Assembly (NCBI RefSeq): GCF_009730915.1
Contig: NC_052472.1
Location: 16,956,382-17,020,381, forward strand
Length of the DNA: 64,000 nt
Reading direction: 5' to 3'
Source of the DNA: Dioscorea cayenensis subsp. rotundata
Lineage: Eukaryota; Streptophyta; Magnoliopsida; Dioscoreales; Dioscoreaceae
A program made the position numbers and the translations under genes. The stretch's first letter is position 1, and each line of letters begins with the position of its first letter. A model generated the notes under the pieces. It saw nothing but the letters and a program-made list of their open reading frames with translations, searched no databases and was not told the origin of the DNA. Of this stretch, positions 9,260-20,734 are shown piece by piece.

Positions 9260-12200
9260 TTAGGTATGTTCATGAAAAACCGGATTATGGGCAATGTAAA
9301 GAGTTGCCTGGTTGTCACAATATACTGGAATCGACGTGCGGAGTGGAAAACTGAGATCAAGTAGGAGTGCATGGAGCCACTGGAGTTCAGATGTAAGAGC
9401 GGCAAGCGAACGATATTCAGCTTCCGCAGAGGATCGAGAGACGGTTGGTTGCTTTTTTGTTTTCCATGAGATGGGACAAGAGCCAAGCATAGTTAGCTAA
9501 CCAGTGGTAGAACATCGCGTAATAGGACATCCTGCCCAATCTGAGTCAGAGAAACCCACAAGTTGTAAGGAACTCGTAGTAGGGAGGAGAAGACCCTTAC
9601 CAACTGAACCTTTAAGATAATGTAGGACTTTGTGAGCCACGTCCAGATGTGATGAGTGGGGATTTTGCATGAATTGACTAAGTGTGTTCACTGCAAATTG
9701 GATATCCGGACGAGTGACCGTCAAATATAGGAGACGACCAATTAAGCGGCGATAAATGGCGGGATTTGGTAGGGGAGTGCCACTATTATTATGGAGGTTT
9801 AGGTTTTGATCCATTGGGAAAGAGGAAGGACGTCAACCTAGCATGCAGAGTCAGTGAGGATGTCGAGGATATATTTCTGTTGACAGAGGAATAGGCCAGT
9901 TTTGGAGCGAGAAACCTCAATGCCGAGAAAATAATGAAGGCTACCAAGGTCTTTGATTGAGAAAGAACGAGCGAGAAAAAGTTTAGTTTTGGTAATTAGA
10001 GAGTCGGTGCTTCCAGTAACGATGATATCGTCAACATAAACGAGAACGAAAATAGAGGAATGGCCAGAGGTATAGACAAAGAGACTATGGTCAGAGGCAG
10101 ATTGACGAAAACCATGAGAAATGAGAGTAGAGGATAGTTTATAGAACCATTGACGTGAGGCTTGTTTTAGACCATAAAGTGATTTTTGTAATTTACAAAC
10201 CCGACTATCATGGGAATGAGAAAGACCAGGTGGTAATTGCATATAAATTTCTTCGGTGAGATCACCTTGTAGAAAAGCATTATTGACATCGAGTTGATAA
10301 ATTGACCAATTTTGGACAGAAGCGATGGATAGGAGAACACGGATGGTGATAAGTTTTGCGACAGGGGCAAATGTTTCGTGGTAATCAATACCATCCTGTT
10401 GCGTCTATCCTTTCGCACATAAGCGTGCTTTGTACCGCTCAATGGTGCCATCTTGAAGAAATTTGATTTTATATACCCATTTACAACCAATAGCTGTTTT
10501 ACCAGGGCGGTAAAGGACACAATGTCCAAGTGTTATTGGCAGAAAGAGCATGTAGTTCAGCAGCCATGGCATCACGCCACTCAACAATTTTGGCTGCCTG
10601 AGAATATGTCCGGGGCTCACTATGATCAAGAACTTTAGATAGAAAAATACGATGATGAGGACTGAGTGTGCGGAAGGATAAATAATCATGTAAGGGAAAT
10701 GACGAAGAAGAAGCAACGCCACATACATAGTCGCTCAAATGAGATGGTGGGTGACGATTACATTGGGGGCGTTCATGTGAAATTTGAGTGACGGAGTCGG
10801 TAGGTGATGATACGGTGTCACCAAAAGGAGAGGCTCTACCCGATTGGGCAGCGGTGATGTCAGAAGAAACGATTATAGGTTCTTCATCAATTGGCATGAT
10901 TAAGAGATCAACCGGACTAGTGGACTTGGGTTTGTCACGATATGGAAAAATATTTTCGTGAAATACGACATCCCACGAGACATGAGTTTGTTGAGTGGAA
11001 GGATCGTAGATGCGATATCCCTTTTGACCATAAGGATATCCCACAAAAATGTGAGGTTTGGCGCGGGCATCAAACTTATGATGGATGTGCATGTTTTTGG
11101 CAAAACATAAACAACCAAAAATGCGGAGGGAAGAATAAGATGGAATTTTTTTGAAAAGGATCTCATGAGGAGATTTGAAATTGAGAATTGGTGTTGGCAT
11201 CTTGTTGATGAGGTAGGTAGCGGTGAGGATGTACTCGCCCCAAAATGATAGCGGAAGATTTGCTTGAAAGCGAAGGGCTCTCGCAACGTTGAGTAAATGA
11301 CGATGTTTACATTCCACGACTCCATTTTGTTGTGGTGTGAATATACAAGAGCATTGGTGGATAATTCCACTGTTGTGAAACCATTGTTTGAATTTATTTG
11401 AGAGGAATTCAGTTCCATTATTGGAACTTACAAATTGTATTTGGGGAATGAAGATACCACCATTACCGGTGTGAATATTTGATATTGGATATTTGAATTG
11501 ACATTGGATTTGATTAACGAAGTGCATTGTCATATCAAAGGTTTGTGATTTATTATTCATTAAATAAATCCAATTACATCTAGAGTAATCGTCGATAATG
11601 GTGAGGAAGAAACGTGATCCATTCATAGATGGGATTGAAAATGGTCCCCAAATATCGAGATGAATTAATTCAAAACATCTAGTAGAACAAGAATTACTTA
11701 GAGGAAATGAATTACGAGATTGTTTTGCTTGAGGACAAACATCACAGATGAAACTTTTATTTGCAACAATATCGGGAAATTTTGCGGCTAGAAAATTTAA
11801 TCTAGCGTTACAAAGGATGTCCAAAGCGTGAATGCCATAGGTTGAAATTATTCACGGGTTGACAATAAAATGCTGAAATTGACGCGGGAGTAGCGTCCAA
11901 GTAAAAAAGGCCATGTAGCAGTTTACCCTGCCCAATCTCCTTCTTCGTTAAACGGTCCTGAAACATACACCGTGTAGGAGAAAATATGATTTCACAAGTT
12001 AGTTGTTGCGTAAGTTGTGAGATTGATAGAAGATTGAATTTGAATGAAGGAATAAAATAACAATCTTTGAGAATGAGTGTGGGAGAGCACTCAACAGTAC
12101 CAATATGAGTGATGGTTATGAGTGAACCATCAGGAAGTTGTACAGATAGAGTTTTTGTTAATGGAATATATGAGGAAAATAAAGACAATGAATTGCAAAT

Positions 12201-13244
12201 ATGATTTGATGCACCGGAATCTATTATCCAACAAAGTGAGGATGAGAAAGAGATAACAATACCTACTAGATTGGCTGAGTCATTGTTGGACCCATCCTTG
12301 GCAAGCAGTGCCATGAGTTTGTTGTACTGTCCTGGCGTAAGTTGATTGAATGAAGGAGAAGCAGAGTTTGACTTACCCCCGTTGTTGGGTTTTCGCTGTT
12401 GTTTGTCAGGAAAACCATGGATTTGATAACAAGTCACTTGGGTGTGGCCATGATTACAATGTTCGCAGAAAGGTCGTGGTCGCTTCCCGGGAGGACAATT
12501 GAATGGTGCTTGTGCCTTGGAGGTTTGGAGAGCAGCAGCTTCAACGGATGGGACGTTCTGGAGATTGAGCTCCTGCTGTTTTTCTTCTTGTCGGACTAGG
12601 TTATAAATGCGCTAGATGGACGGGAATGGTTCCATGAGTAGAATCTGGCTGTGCACCACCGAGTAGTTGTCGTGGAATCCTTGAAGGAATTCCATGGCTC
12701 GATCTTGATGTTGTTGATCGAGAACAGACTTAGCATTACCACATATGCATGGTGTCATAGGAAGGATACTGCTCAACTCATCCCAAAGTGATTTAAGTTG
12801 GGTAAAATAAAGTGAAACCGTCATTCCCTCTTATTTGAGGGCAGAGATAGAATGCTTGAGTTGGTAAATTTTTGGCGCGTTTGACTAAGAGAAGCGCTCG
12901 TTGAGGTCGTTCCATATTTGACTTGCGGTTTCAGCATACAAGATGCTAGGACGGATCTCTGGAGAGACTGAGTTAAGGATCCAACTGCTAACAAGATCAT
13001 TGCAGCGTCCCTAATTGTCAATCAAGACTGCATCGGTCAGTTTTGAGAGAGATCCATTGACGAATCCGAATTTACTCTTGGCTCACAGTGCTAAAGTCAT
13101 AGCATGACTCCAGGAGGCATGGTTATCTCCGGTGAGAAGGGGCTGGACAAGGATAGCTGTGGGATTGTCGGAGTGATGGATCACATACGGATCGGAATAA
13201 AGCAGCGATGAAGAAGGCTCGGAGCTGGAAATTCCGCCAGTCAT
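9260..13244 (-). pseudogene. Copia gag-pol polyprotein with scattered lesions
   Basis: Read on the minus strand. Gag begins at the ATG at 13244 with a gag segment containing GDNHASWSHAMTLAL, and a UBN2-type gag region lies at 12824-12612. A zinc knuckle (CEHCNHGHTQVTC) is near 12490-12440 and the protease DSGASNH near 12220. The GAG-pre-integrase NLWHSRFGHPL precedes a frame change near 11810. The integrase core with DIWGPF, SNNGTEF and the catalytic Glu region GVVECKHRH occupies 11700-11300. The reverse transcriptase (10490-9840) has YVDDIIVTG near 10035, and RNase H (9814-9260) has SDSDWAGC and SRSSAEAEYRSLA. Visible lesions include nonsense codons in gag (13083 and others), a TAG near 10406 after LCAKG, a disrupted join near 9840-9814 and a frame break near 9500. 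All catalytic signatures survive, but the element cannot encode one polyprotein as it stands. Confidence 0.9.
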
Positions 13245-13252
13245 GGCTGTAA

Positions 13253-13264
13253 TCTCTGATACCA
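13253..13264 (-). other. Primer-binding site of the copia element
   Basis: On the minus strand TGGTATCAGAGA immediately follows the 5' LTR. It is complementary to the 3' end of initiator methionine tRNA except at its last base. Confidence 0.88.
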
Positions 13265-13493
13265 TAATAAAAAGAAGAAGGATTTTGAATTTTGACTTGT
13301 ATCTCATTGAACATTTGCTATCAATATATATATATATAACAGATTTACATTGAAGGGCTAAAAGTCAGGAAGAAAGAAGGGCTGAAAGTTAGGAGAAAAG
13401 TTACAGGATGGAATCTAGGAAAGTTGGTAACGTTGGCTAAAATCAAGGAAACAAAATAGGAAAATTAATTTCTGTTACAAAACACATTCAACA
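13265..13493 (-). repeat. 5' LTR of the copia element
   Basis: 229 bp. It starts TGTTGAATG and ends TTTTTATTA on the coding strand, followed by the primer-binding site. Confidence 0.93.
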
Positions 13494-13498
13494 CAATA

Positions 13499-14520
13499 GA
13501 AGAAATTTTTGGAAAAAAAAATGTTTTATCTTTTTGTAGAGGAGGGCGAGACTGCTAGGATTTACTAGTCAGAGGACTCATTTTGGGTTGTGTGCGCTGT
13601 GTTAACCGTTATGAAACGGTCAAAATTCCATCACTAAAACATCAATTTCCATTACTATAGTCACATTTATGCTATACTGACGAATAATGGACCCTATTGC
13701 AACAATAAAATAATCGTCAAGTTATCCCTCGATCTCGACGCTTGACGAAAATTACAATTGTTGCAATACCTTTGTTAGATATACGGTGTAAAATCTATAG
13801 CTAAAACCTATACTGACTGAGATAGGTAATGCTAGTAAGATAACTAAACAATTTTGTATATCAAATAATTTGTAATTTTTTTTCACCTAATATTATATAA
13901 AAACAATAATTATAAATCACATTATTTAAAAGAAATTTTATTGATCAAATTGAAATACACATAACAAAAATGTCTGTAGAATCATAGATCATCACACAAC
14001 AAACATGAGAAGAAATGGCATTAGTAAAAAAAATTCCCATTCAATGGTATTCTTTAAATACATAAAGGTTGTCAACCATTTCCTTAAATGAAACACATAA
14101 ACCAACAAAAATTTTGGCCTTCTCAAGCATTAGTTTCCCAAGCGTAAATATGCTAATTAGCAACAACCTTCCTGATAGCATTATTATCTGCTGCCTTCTT
14201 TCTAAGAGAACCATTGGTCTGAAAAAAATACAAAGCATTAAATTTACTAAACAAATACAACAAATCATATAATTCATACAAATCTTTCAAAATTGGAGTA
14301 CATACAAATTAATAATGAGATTGGGCAATTCATAGAAAAGAACAATCTTCTTGCAAAACATCTCTCTTACAATATAAGCAAAAATAATAGCTAATAATGA
14401 ATCAATACAAGAGAATGTTCAATCACTACAACTGCAACTGATACACAGGCTGATTAGTGAATGCCATGTCACATTAGCTCTAACATAGTGAAATATCATA
14501 ATAAATTTGTAAAAATAAAT
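13499..14520. other. Intergenic DNA, no gene recognised
   Basis: A minus-strand frame at 14277-14041 contains LGKLMLEKAKIFVGLC, but it matches no family I recognise and has no supporting context. 13620-13830 has words such as CATCACTAAAACATCAATTTCC that recall the ends of DNA transposons, without a terminal repeat I can define. Confidence 0.3.
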
Positions 14521-14524
14521 TTGT

Positions 14525-14665
14525 AAACGAGCCGAGCTTTGCCTTGTTCAAGCTTGGCTCATTACTATTTCATCGAGTTCGAGCTTGAGCCGAGCTTTCT
14601 TCGAGCTTCATTTTTTATGTTCAAGCTTGGCTCATTACTATTTTAACCGAGCTCGAGCTTTAATC
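14525..14665. repeat. GAGCCGAGC/GAGCTCGAGC-type dispersed repeat, copy 2
   Basis: It repeats the ordered words of 5998-6125 and has an internal duplication: the CAAGCTTGGCTCATTACTAT phrase occurs at about 14548 and again at about 14621. Confidence 0.55.
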
Positions 14666-14904
14666 GAGCTTATGATTTAGAGTTTAGGGTTTATATTTTA
14701 AGTTTTTAGATTTTTAGGGTATAGATTTTGTAGTATTTGAGCTTAAGATTTTAAATATAGTTTTATAATTTTTTTTTAATTTTAAGAATTTATAGATTTT
14801 TAAGGTTTAAATTTTGAAATTTATATAAAAAAAAAATAATGATGTGAATGACAAGTTGGGCATCCACGTCATTCGGAAAATCAAAATCTATTCGGTAAAA
14901 ATAG

Positions 14905-15055
14905 CATTACTCAAAAATAAAAATAAAAACAGAAAAATAGATAGAAAGAGAAATAAAAAGAAAAACAGAAAATTAGAGAAAAGTAAGGGCCCGCGGGCGA
15001 CAAGGGGCGGCCCCCGGAGACCCTTGCTGGTAATAGGCTATAAAATTATTGGTAG
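14905..15055. repeat. Dispersed A/G-rich repeat with GC-rich end, copy 2
   Basis: CAAAAATAAAAATAAAAAC, then an AGAGAAATAAAAAGAAAAAC tract, then AAGGGCCCGCGGGCGACAAGGGGCGGC. It matches the arrangement at 8500-8700 in the same orientation. Confidence 0.45.
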
Positions 15056-16580
15056 AATTATCATTCTTCTAATGTGAAAATAATTCCTTTATTTTTTTAA
15101 ATTTTTTAATTTTTAACTTTTACAAATCTAAGGAAAAAATAGCAAAATGAAGAAGCAAGTTGTTTTTTTTTTATATATATATAAATTTTTGAGAAATGTC
15201 GACGAACCATGGATTCAAGATGAGGCAAATATATATTTTTTTTGGACAAAATTTTTGGAAATGGTGGGAATGAGTAAACTTCTATGAATTTTGACTTGAA
15301 GTTTTTTTAAATAAATATGCAATGAAATTACATCTTAACTTTCCTTTTTTTTTTTTTGTCTTTTTCTTTTTATGCATACAATGGTTTTTCATTTTCTTCA
15401 TTTTAACAAAAAAAATAAACATGACAAACTAATTAATATAATATGAAGAGTTTTCCAAAATCTTTTGGCTTTCTCTTTAATCATAAGTTTCTACTTTATA
15501 TTTGATTAATTAAAAAATATTTATATTCTTTACCTGAGTGAGTGGAACCCTAGACTTGTTATATAGAAGTCAAATGCCCCGTGCCTCTGCTACTGTAATA
15601 TTGATATATTAATTCTCTTAGCTTTTAATTTTTTTTTCTCTGAGTAAAAAATTTGATAAACTATATAAGGCTTTTTTATAAATATTCCTTTTTAATTAAT
15701 TACTAAAATAAGTATTTTTACAATTATTTACCAAAATAGGTATTTTTATTTTTTTAATATTAAACTAGTGGGTTCAATTAATACAATTTGACAGGTATAT
15801 ATAATATCTCCTTATTGGAGAGTGGGCATGAGGTTCACTCTCACAAAAAAACAAAAACATAAAAAAATAAAAATAAAAATAAACAAAATAAATATAAAAA
15901 TAATTATTGAAATAAGAAAACATGGCTTATGAAGATACATATAAAATTTAAGAAATTCGTATAAATGTAAAAAATATTGGTGATATATTGCCTACCTATC
16001 ATTTATCATAACATTGTGTTTGTGAAAACATATGTAAAAATACATGTTTAATTTCCATAATTTGATGTGACTATATAATGTACTATAATATATGTAAACA
16101 TTAAAAAAAAATTAATAAATTCTCATTAGATAATATTTTTCACAATAAATAACTCCGAATTAAGAAGAAATAAAGCCCTTTTCATTCTTATTTAATTTTT
16201 GTAAATATATATTTTTTATTTTACAGGTGCAAATTTATTTTTTAGGTAAAATAAATGCACTAATATTATTGGTAAGTGTATATATAATATAATATAATAT
16301 TACATATTAAATAAAAAAGAAATAAATAAATAAATTTATTTAATTGTTTTATTGTTAAAGACAATAAAAACAAACAAAAAAATTAAGAAAAAAAATAAAA
16401 ATGTTAAACCAAATGAAAAACTACCACTTTAAAAATATAGAAAATTAAATGAAAAAATAGAAAATCCCAGAAGTATGGAGAGACAACGGTCACCCAATGA
16501 AGCATTTTAGGAAATAATTTTTATAGTATAAAAAAAACAGCTAATCAAAAACTAACAAACCATCATCAGGAAAAGGGCTC
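15056..16580. other. Very AT-rich intergenic DNA
   Basis: Long A/T tracts with no coding frame and no repeat boundary that I can define. It separates the copia region from the MITE and the gene island. Confidence 0.5.
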
Positions 16581-16591
16581 ACCGGCGCCGG

Positions 16592-16893
16592 TAGGGGTGG
16601 ACATGGGCCGGGCTGGGTCGGGTCTGGACTAGGCTAGACTCAAATATAAAACTCATATATTTTACATTTGGTAGCCAGTATTCAGCCAAATTGTTTTGAT
16701 CCAAACATCGACCCATTTGATTGTCATTAGAGCATGGGCCCACATGTAACCCGATCCAAAAAATAAATATTTTTTTATAAAATAATTAAAATAACTAAAT
16801 AAAACTACTACTACAACCCCTAAAATTTTTTCAAACATTTAAAAAAAATACAACACAAGTATTATAAATGTTTACTCTTTTCAAGCCTATTAC

Positions 16894-16932
<39 letters not shown>

Positions 16933-17130
16933 ATAATATATGATTTGAGCCTAACCTAGTTTTTTGGGCCAATTTTCATCTGACCCAAACCCAGCCCGAA
17001 ATTCAATCGGGCCAAAACATTTGAGCCTAACCCAGTTTTTTGGGCCAACTTTCTAAACCTCAGGCTCTGTATTTTTTGGGCTGGGTTCGGGCCAGCCCAT
17101 GGGTCGCCCGGCCCATGTCCACCTCTAACC
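16592..17130. mobile_element. hAT-like MITE with inverted ends and target duplication
   Basis: The left end TAGGGGTGGACATGGGCC and the reverse complement of the right end TAGAGGTGGACATGGGCC match except for one base. The exact inverted core is GTGGACATGGGCCGGGC. GCCGGTAG occurs on both sides (16587-16594 and 17131-17138). An 8-bp duplication fits hAT elements, whose ends often begin TAGGG. The exact border is ambiguous by three bases because TAG can belong to either the duplication or the end. There is no coding capacity in about 540 bp. Confidence 0.75.
16897..16926. repeat. (TA)n microsatellite
   Basis: About 15 TA units inside the MITE. Confidence 0.9.
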
Positions 17131-17152
17131 GCCGGTAGTGGCGTGTAAATTA

Positions 17153-17157
<5 letters not shown>

Positions 17158-17184
<27 letters not shown>
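17158..17184. repeat. (TAA)n microsatellite
   Basis: About nine TAA units just beyond the MITE. Confidence 0.85.
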
Positions 17185-17185
<1 letters not shown>

Positions 17186-18330
17186 CTTTACATATGCTAT
17201 TAGAGTAAATTTATAATTTGATCCCAGACTTTAAATTTTTTTATATATATTTAATTTTTTTAAATTAAATATAATTTTAATAATTAAAAAAATTGTACTT
17301 ATTTATCTACAAGTAAATAGTTATAAATATTTTTAAAATTAAAATATATTAATAATTTTTATTATAAAGAGTTATTTAATTGCAATGTCAAAATTTATGC
17401 ATAATAAATTATCTTAGAACCTTTAGGTATTGTTTAGTAGACATGATAAGAACAAGAGACTATCATATTCCTGCTACTATCCATTATTTGGTATGCTAAT
17501 AGGATATATGATAATTTTATCCTATTGACCAACTTTATCTTATGAGAGTCAGGATAGAAACGGAGAGGATATAATAAAAAATAAATTTCATTCTTTTTGC
17601 CCTATTATTTGATTATTCTCCCTAAACTAGAGTTTCATTGTATATCCGACAAGAAACTTGTCAACACCTAGATAGTACACTAGGATTTTACGTATTTAGA
17701 GTGGTTAAAGTGTTTTCTGTCGATCTCATGTTTGAGTAGATTATTTTTCTTTTAAATCTCTTTTTTTAAATCATGTCTTATTTTTAGTTTCTCTACTTCA
17801 ATAATTTTTTTTTAAAAATATATTTTGATGTGATCTATTTATTTTCGATTAATGAGTTTGTTACTAGCTTTATACCATAAATGATTTCCTCCAAAGAAAT
17901 TGGTATGAACTACAATATTTTCAAGTTGGTGATATTGCATTTTATATATTTGTGGCTATTATTTATAGGTTATTTATTTTTTTAAAAATTAAAATATATC
18001 GATAAATAAATCATTAAAAAAAAAATCCAAAAAAAAATCTATTTAAAAAAAAAGATATTTATAAAAGATTTTGTCTATTTATATATCATTCATATCTTGT
18101 TATTATCCGGTCCATATAAAATAAGATAACAATGTTATTCAATGTTTATCTGCATTAAACAAATGATAGGATATAGCTATATGATTTTCTACTTTTATCC
18201 AATCCTTTTATATATCCATCCATATCCATATCCAATCTTGTCCGGGCCTTTAAAACTATGAAATAGCTGATGTGATTGGAAATTTAATTAATTAATAATA
18301 ATAATATAAGAAACGCGTTTCCTTCTGTTC
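17185..18330. other. AT-rich upstream region of the thioredoxin-like gene
   Basis: No coding frame. CATATATCTATAGATAAG at about 18331-18348 is TATA-like but lies only about 45-60 bp before the start codon, so I do not call a promoter from it. Confidence 0.35.
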
Positions 18331-18388
18331 ATATATCTATAGATAAGGGTTTTGGAGGAGCAGCAATAGCGGCCGAGGACAAGGAGAG

Positions 18389-20456
18389 ATGAGCGGTGAG
18401 GTTGAAGAGGCGAAGAAGGGATTGGAAGGCACGGGGCTAAGCCTTGCTACTAACCTCCATGGAAACCTCAAGAGCGCCGTGGGTGATGCTCATCTCAAGG
18501 ACATTCTCCAAAACATCAAATCCTCCAAAACCCCCGTGAGAGTTCATCAAGCCTTAAATATTTCCTTTTTTTTTTGTTCTTTTCTTTTAAGTTATCTTTT
18601 TTTGAATTCTTGATTGATTTAATGTGTTTGCAGACTGTTATCAACTATGGGGCTTCCTGGTATGTGAAAGTTTTATCCTTTTTAATTCACTAAATTTTTA
18701 TGTGTTTCATGAGAATGTGATGGCAAGATAAATAGGAATGTCAAAAAATTTTTTTTAAATGAGTTGTTGTTGTCTAGTTTTTTATTTTTTAGGAAGATTT
18801 TTCAAATGATGAATTGAATAGAAAGAATGAAAAGAAAAGAAAAATGTTCAGGCTAATCACAAACTAATTTTAAGAGTTTTCTGTGATTTATTATTGTTAT
18901 TATTATTATTTAATTGTGTGCATGAGTAAGTTGTTAAATTTGTGGCATTCTTGAAAAGTAAGAACTAATGGCTGACAAGTTAGTAACCTAACAAACAGAT
19001 GGAGGATGATACTTTCTTTGGTAGATTAAAGAGGATGTTATGCTCATTTATGTAGTAATAATTCACTATATAGTTCTGAAATGTATTTTTTTTTCTCTTA
19101 AATTGCCAAAATTTCTTTTCTTTACCTTGTTGTACTTATGCCATCTGTGTTTTGTAGTTCTGTTCTTAGTTTCAGTCATCTTCTTAGATATTGAAAACTA
19201 TGAAAAAGGAGGTTGAAATCATGCAGATTGATGTGAAATGTATGAAACACACTTGAAATTTTACTTTATTTCTTTATGCCCACATGTGACTTTCTTAAAT
19301 TTTGCGTATATGGTATTAGCTCTGCTATTAGTGAAATGTAATGACCACCTGAAATTTCACTTCAGCTCAAAAACCAGTCCTAAAGAGCATATATAGTGTC
19401 CTTTTGTGGATCCTTTTGAGTTAAAGGTTATACTTAATAAACGTATTGTTGGTTTCAAGACAATGCTTTGGTGCTAATTATAAAGATATAGAGCATTGGT
19501 TCGCTGACTATCTTATAATCTTATATGAAGTTGCTTTTATGCAAGCATGAAGTGCGAGACCGATTCAACTGTAAACTATTGATTATTGATATAATTTTCT
19601 TAGCTGTTTTCAATTATCATTTCATGGTTTCTCATGTTTATGCAGGTATTGCTTGTTTATGCAAATTATTGTTTGCTATATTCCTTAAATTATATATAGT
19701 TTGGTCCTTGAGAAGATTGATGATGTGATTTGCTTTCCATACAAAGATTATTTGTGGTAGTAATTGACTCCAAAATTTGTCACTTGACGACGATGTTTTT
19801 GACAAGTTGTCCATCCAGAATAAAGACGTCTTAAAGCTGATATTTGCATTTTTTTGATAATTTTATTTTCTTTTATTGATTTTTCTAACTCCCTTGATTT
19901 GTTTTTTCACATTAGCATGTTATAGTATCTGCTTTTAGAGAGAGTAGGGGTGGAGAGATATTGGTTCACAGAGAAAGGGTGGTTAATATATGGCAGACAG
20001 GGTCATATAAACTTGTGCTTTGGACATGGAATACTCGGTCAATATTTTGGTTCTATATGACATTTAGTACTAAAAATTGGTGAACCCTGTGACTGAGAAC
20101 AGCAAAGTGCTTTAAAAATTGATATATTAAAAAGTTCTGATTGTTCACATAAATCTTGTTACTCGTATTCGAGAAACTAGTACTGGGAAGTATGAACATT
20201 TAAGTATTGATCTATTCTCTCCTATTGCAGGTGTCGAGTTTGCTCCCAGATTCTTCCAGCTTTCTGTCAGTTAAGCAATAAATTCCCTAAGCTTTCTTTT
20301 GTCTATGCGGACATCGATGAATGTCCCGAAACTACTCAGGATATCCGATACACCCCCACCTTTCGTTTCTATCAAGATGGCGAAAGAGTCGATGAAATGC
20401 TAGGCGCAGGGGAAGAGAGGCTTGAAGACAGGCTCTGGTTGCATTCTGATCAATAG
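18389..20456 (+). CDS. Thioredoxin-like protein, 3-3 type
   Basis: Exons are 18389-18535, 18634-18659 and 20231-20456, all with GT-AG introns. They join in frame to 132 residues plus stop. The protein is a small single-domain thioredoxin. The redox site is NYGASWCRVC, with both cysteines kept but Arg-Val between them where classical thioredoxins have Gly-Pro. FVYADIDECPETTQDIRYTPTF follows and supplies the conserved cis-proline region (YTPTF). The N-terminus and the C-terminal GAGEERLEDRLWLHS closely resemble the plant thioredoxin-like 3-3 proteins as I remember them. There is no transit peptide, so a cytosolic or nuclear location is likely. The ATG at 18389 is the first in frame and gives the expected family length. 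The 1.57 kb second intron splits the WC-RVC motif between W and C. It is convergent with the subtilase, with stops 279 bp apart. No lesion is visible. Confidence 0.88.
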
Positions 20457-20579
20457 TTACTGACTTTGCATGGCATCATCGTACAGGTTTTGCAAAGAGT
20501 ATGTTCTCTTAGTGCATCATATTCCTTATTGGTGTGTAGGAATTACATGAATATTTCTCCAATGGATGTTATCAAGTGT

Positions 20580-20672
20580 TTGAAGTTCAGCTTATCACAT
20601 AAGAAACAAGTTTTTGCAATTTCAAGCTTTTGAAGTTCAAGTTATCACATAAGAAACAAGTTTCTGCAATTT
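20580..20672. repeat. 50-bp tandem duplication between convergent genes
   Basis: TTGAAGTTCA, then TTATCACATAAGAAACAAG, then TTTyTGCAATTT, occurs twice with a period of 50 bp (20580-20629 and 20630-20672). It lies in the 3' flank shared by the thioredoxin-like gene and the subtilase. Confidence 0.85.
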
Positions 20673-20734
20673 ATACTAAGAGTGAAATATACTTAGACTG
20701 TGCATCTTTTCGACACTAAACTTGAGTTGATATC

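Larger units (their letters stand above)
8838..13498 (-). mobile_element. Ty1-copia LTR retrotransposon, nearly complete
   Basis: The element proper is 8843-13493, with the 5-bp target duplication CAATA at 8838-8842 and 13494-13498. It is read on the minus strand. The 5' LTR is at 13265-13493 and the 3' LTR at 8843-9067. A TGGTATCAGAGA primer-binding site for initiator methionine tRNA directly follows the 5' LTR (13253-13264), and a G-run polypurine tract lies just before the 3' LTR (9068-9075 on the plus strand as C-run). The order gag, protease, integrase, reverse transcriptase, RNase H is that of Ty1-copia. The LTRs start TG and end TA on the coding strand. They differ by about six substitutions and one small TA-repeat indel, so the insertion is fairly recent. 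Confidence 0.93.

Noticed and set aside
14041..14277. Minus-strand frame with LGKLMLEKAKIFVGLC
   Set aside because: It is short, with no recognised family, no transcript signals and no neighbours to support a gene. It is left as intergenic.
20580..20672. CRISPR-like repeat
   Set aside because: Only two adjacent copies with no spacers, in a plant genome. It is a simple tandem duplication.
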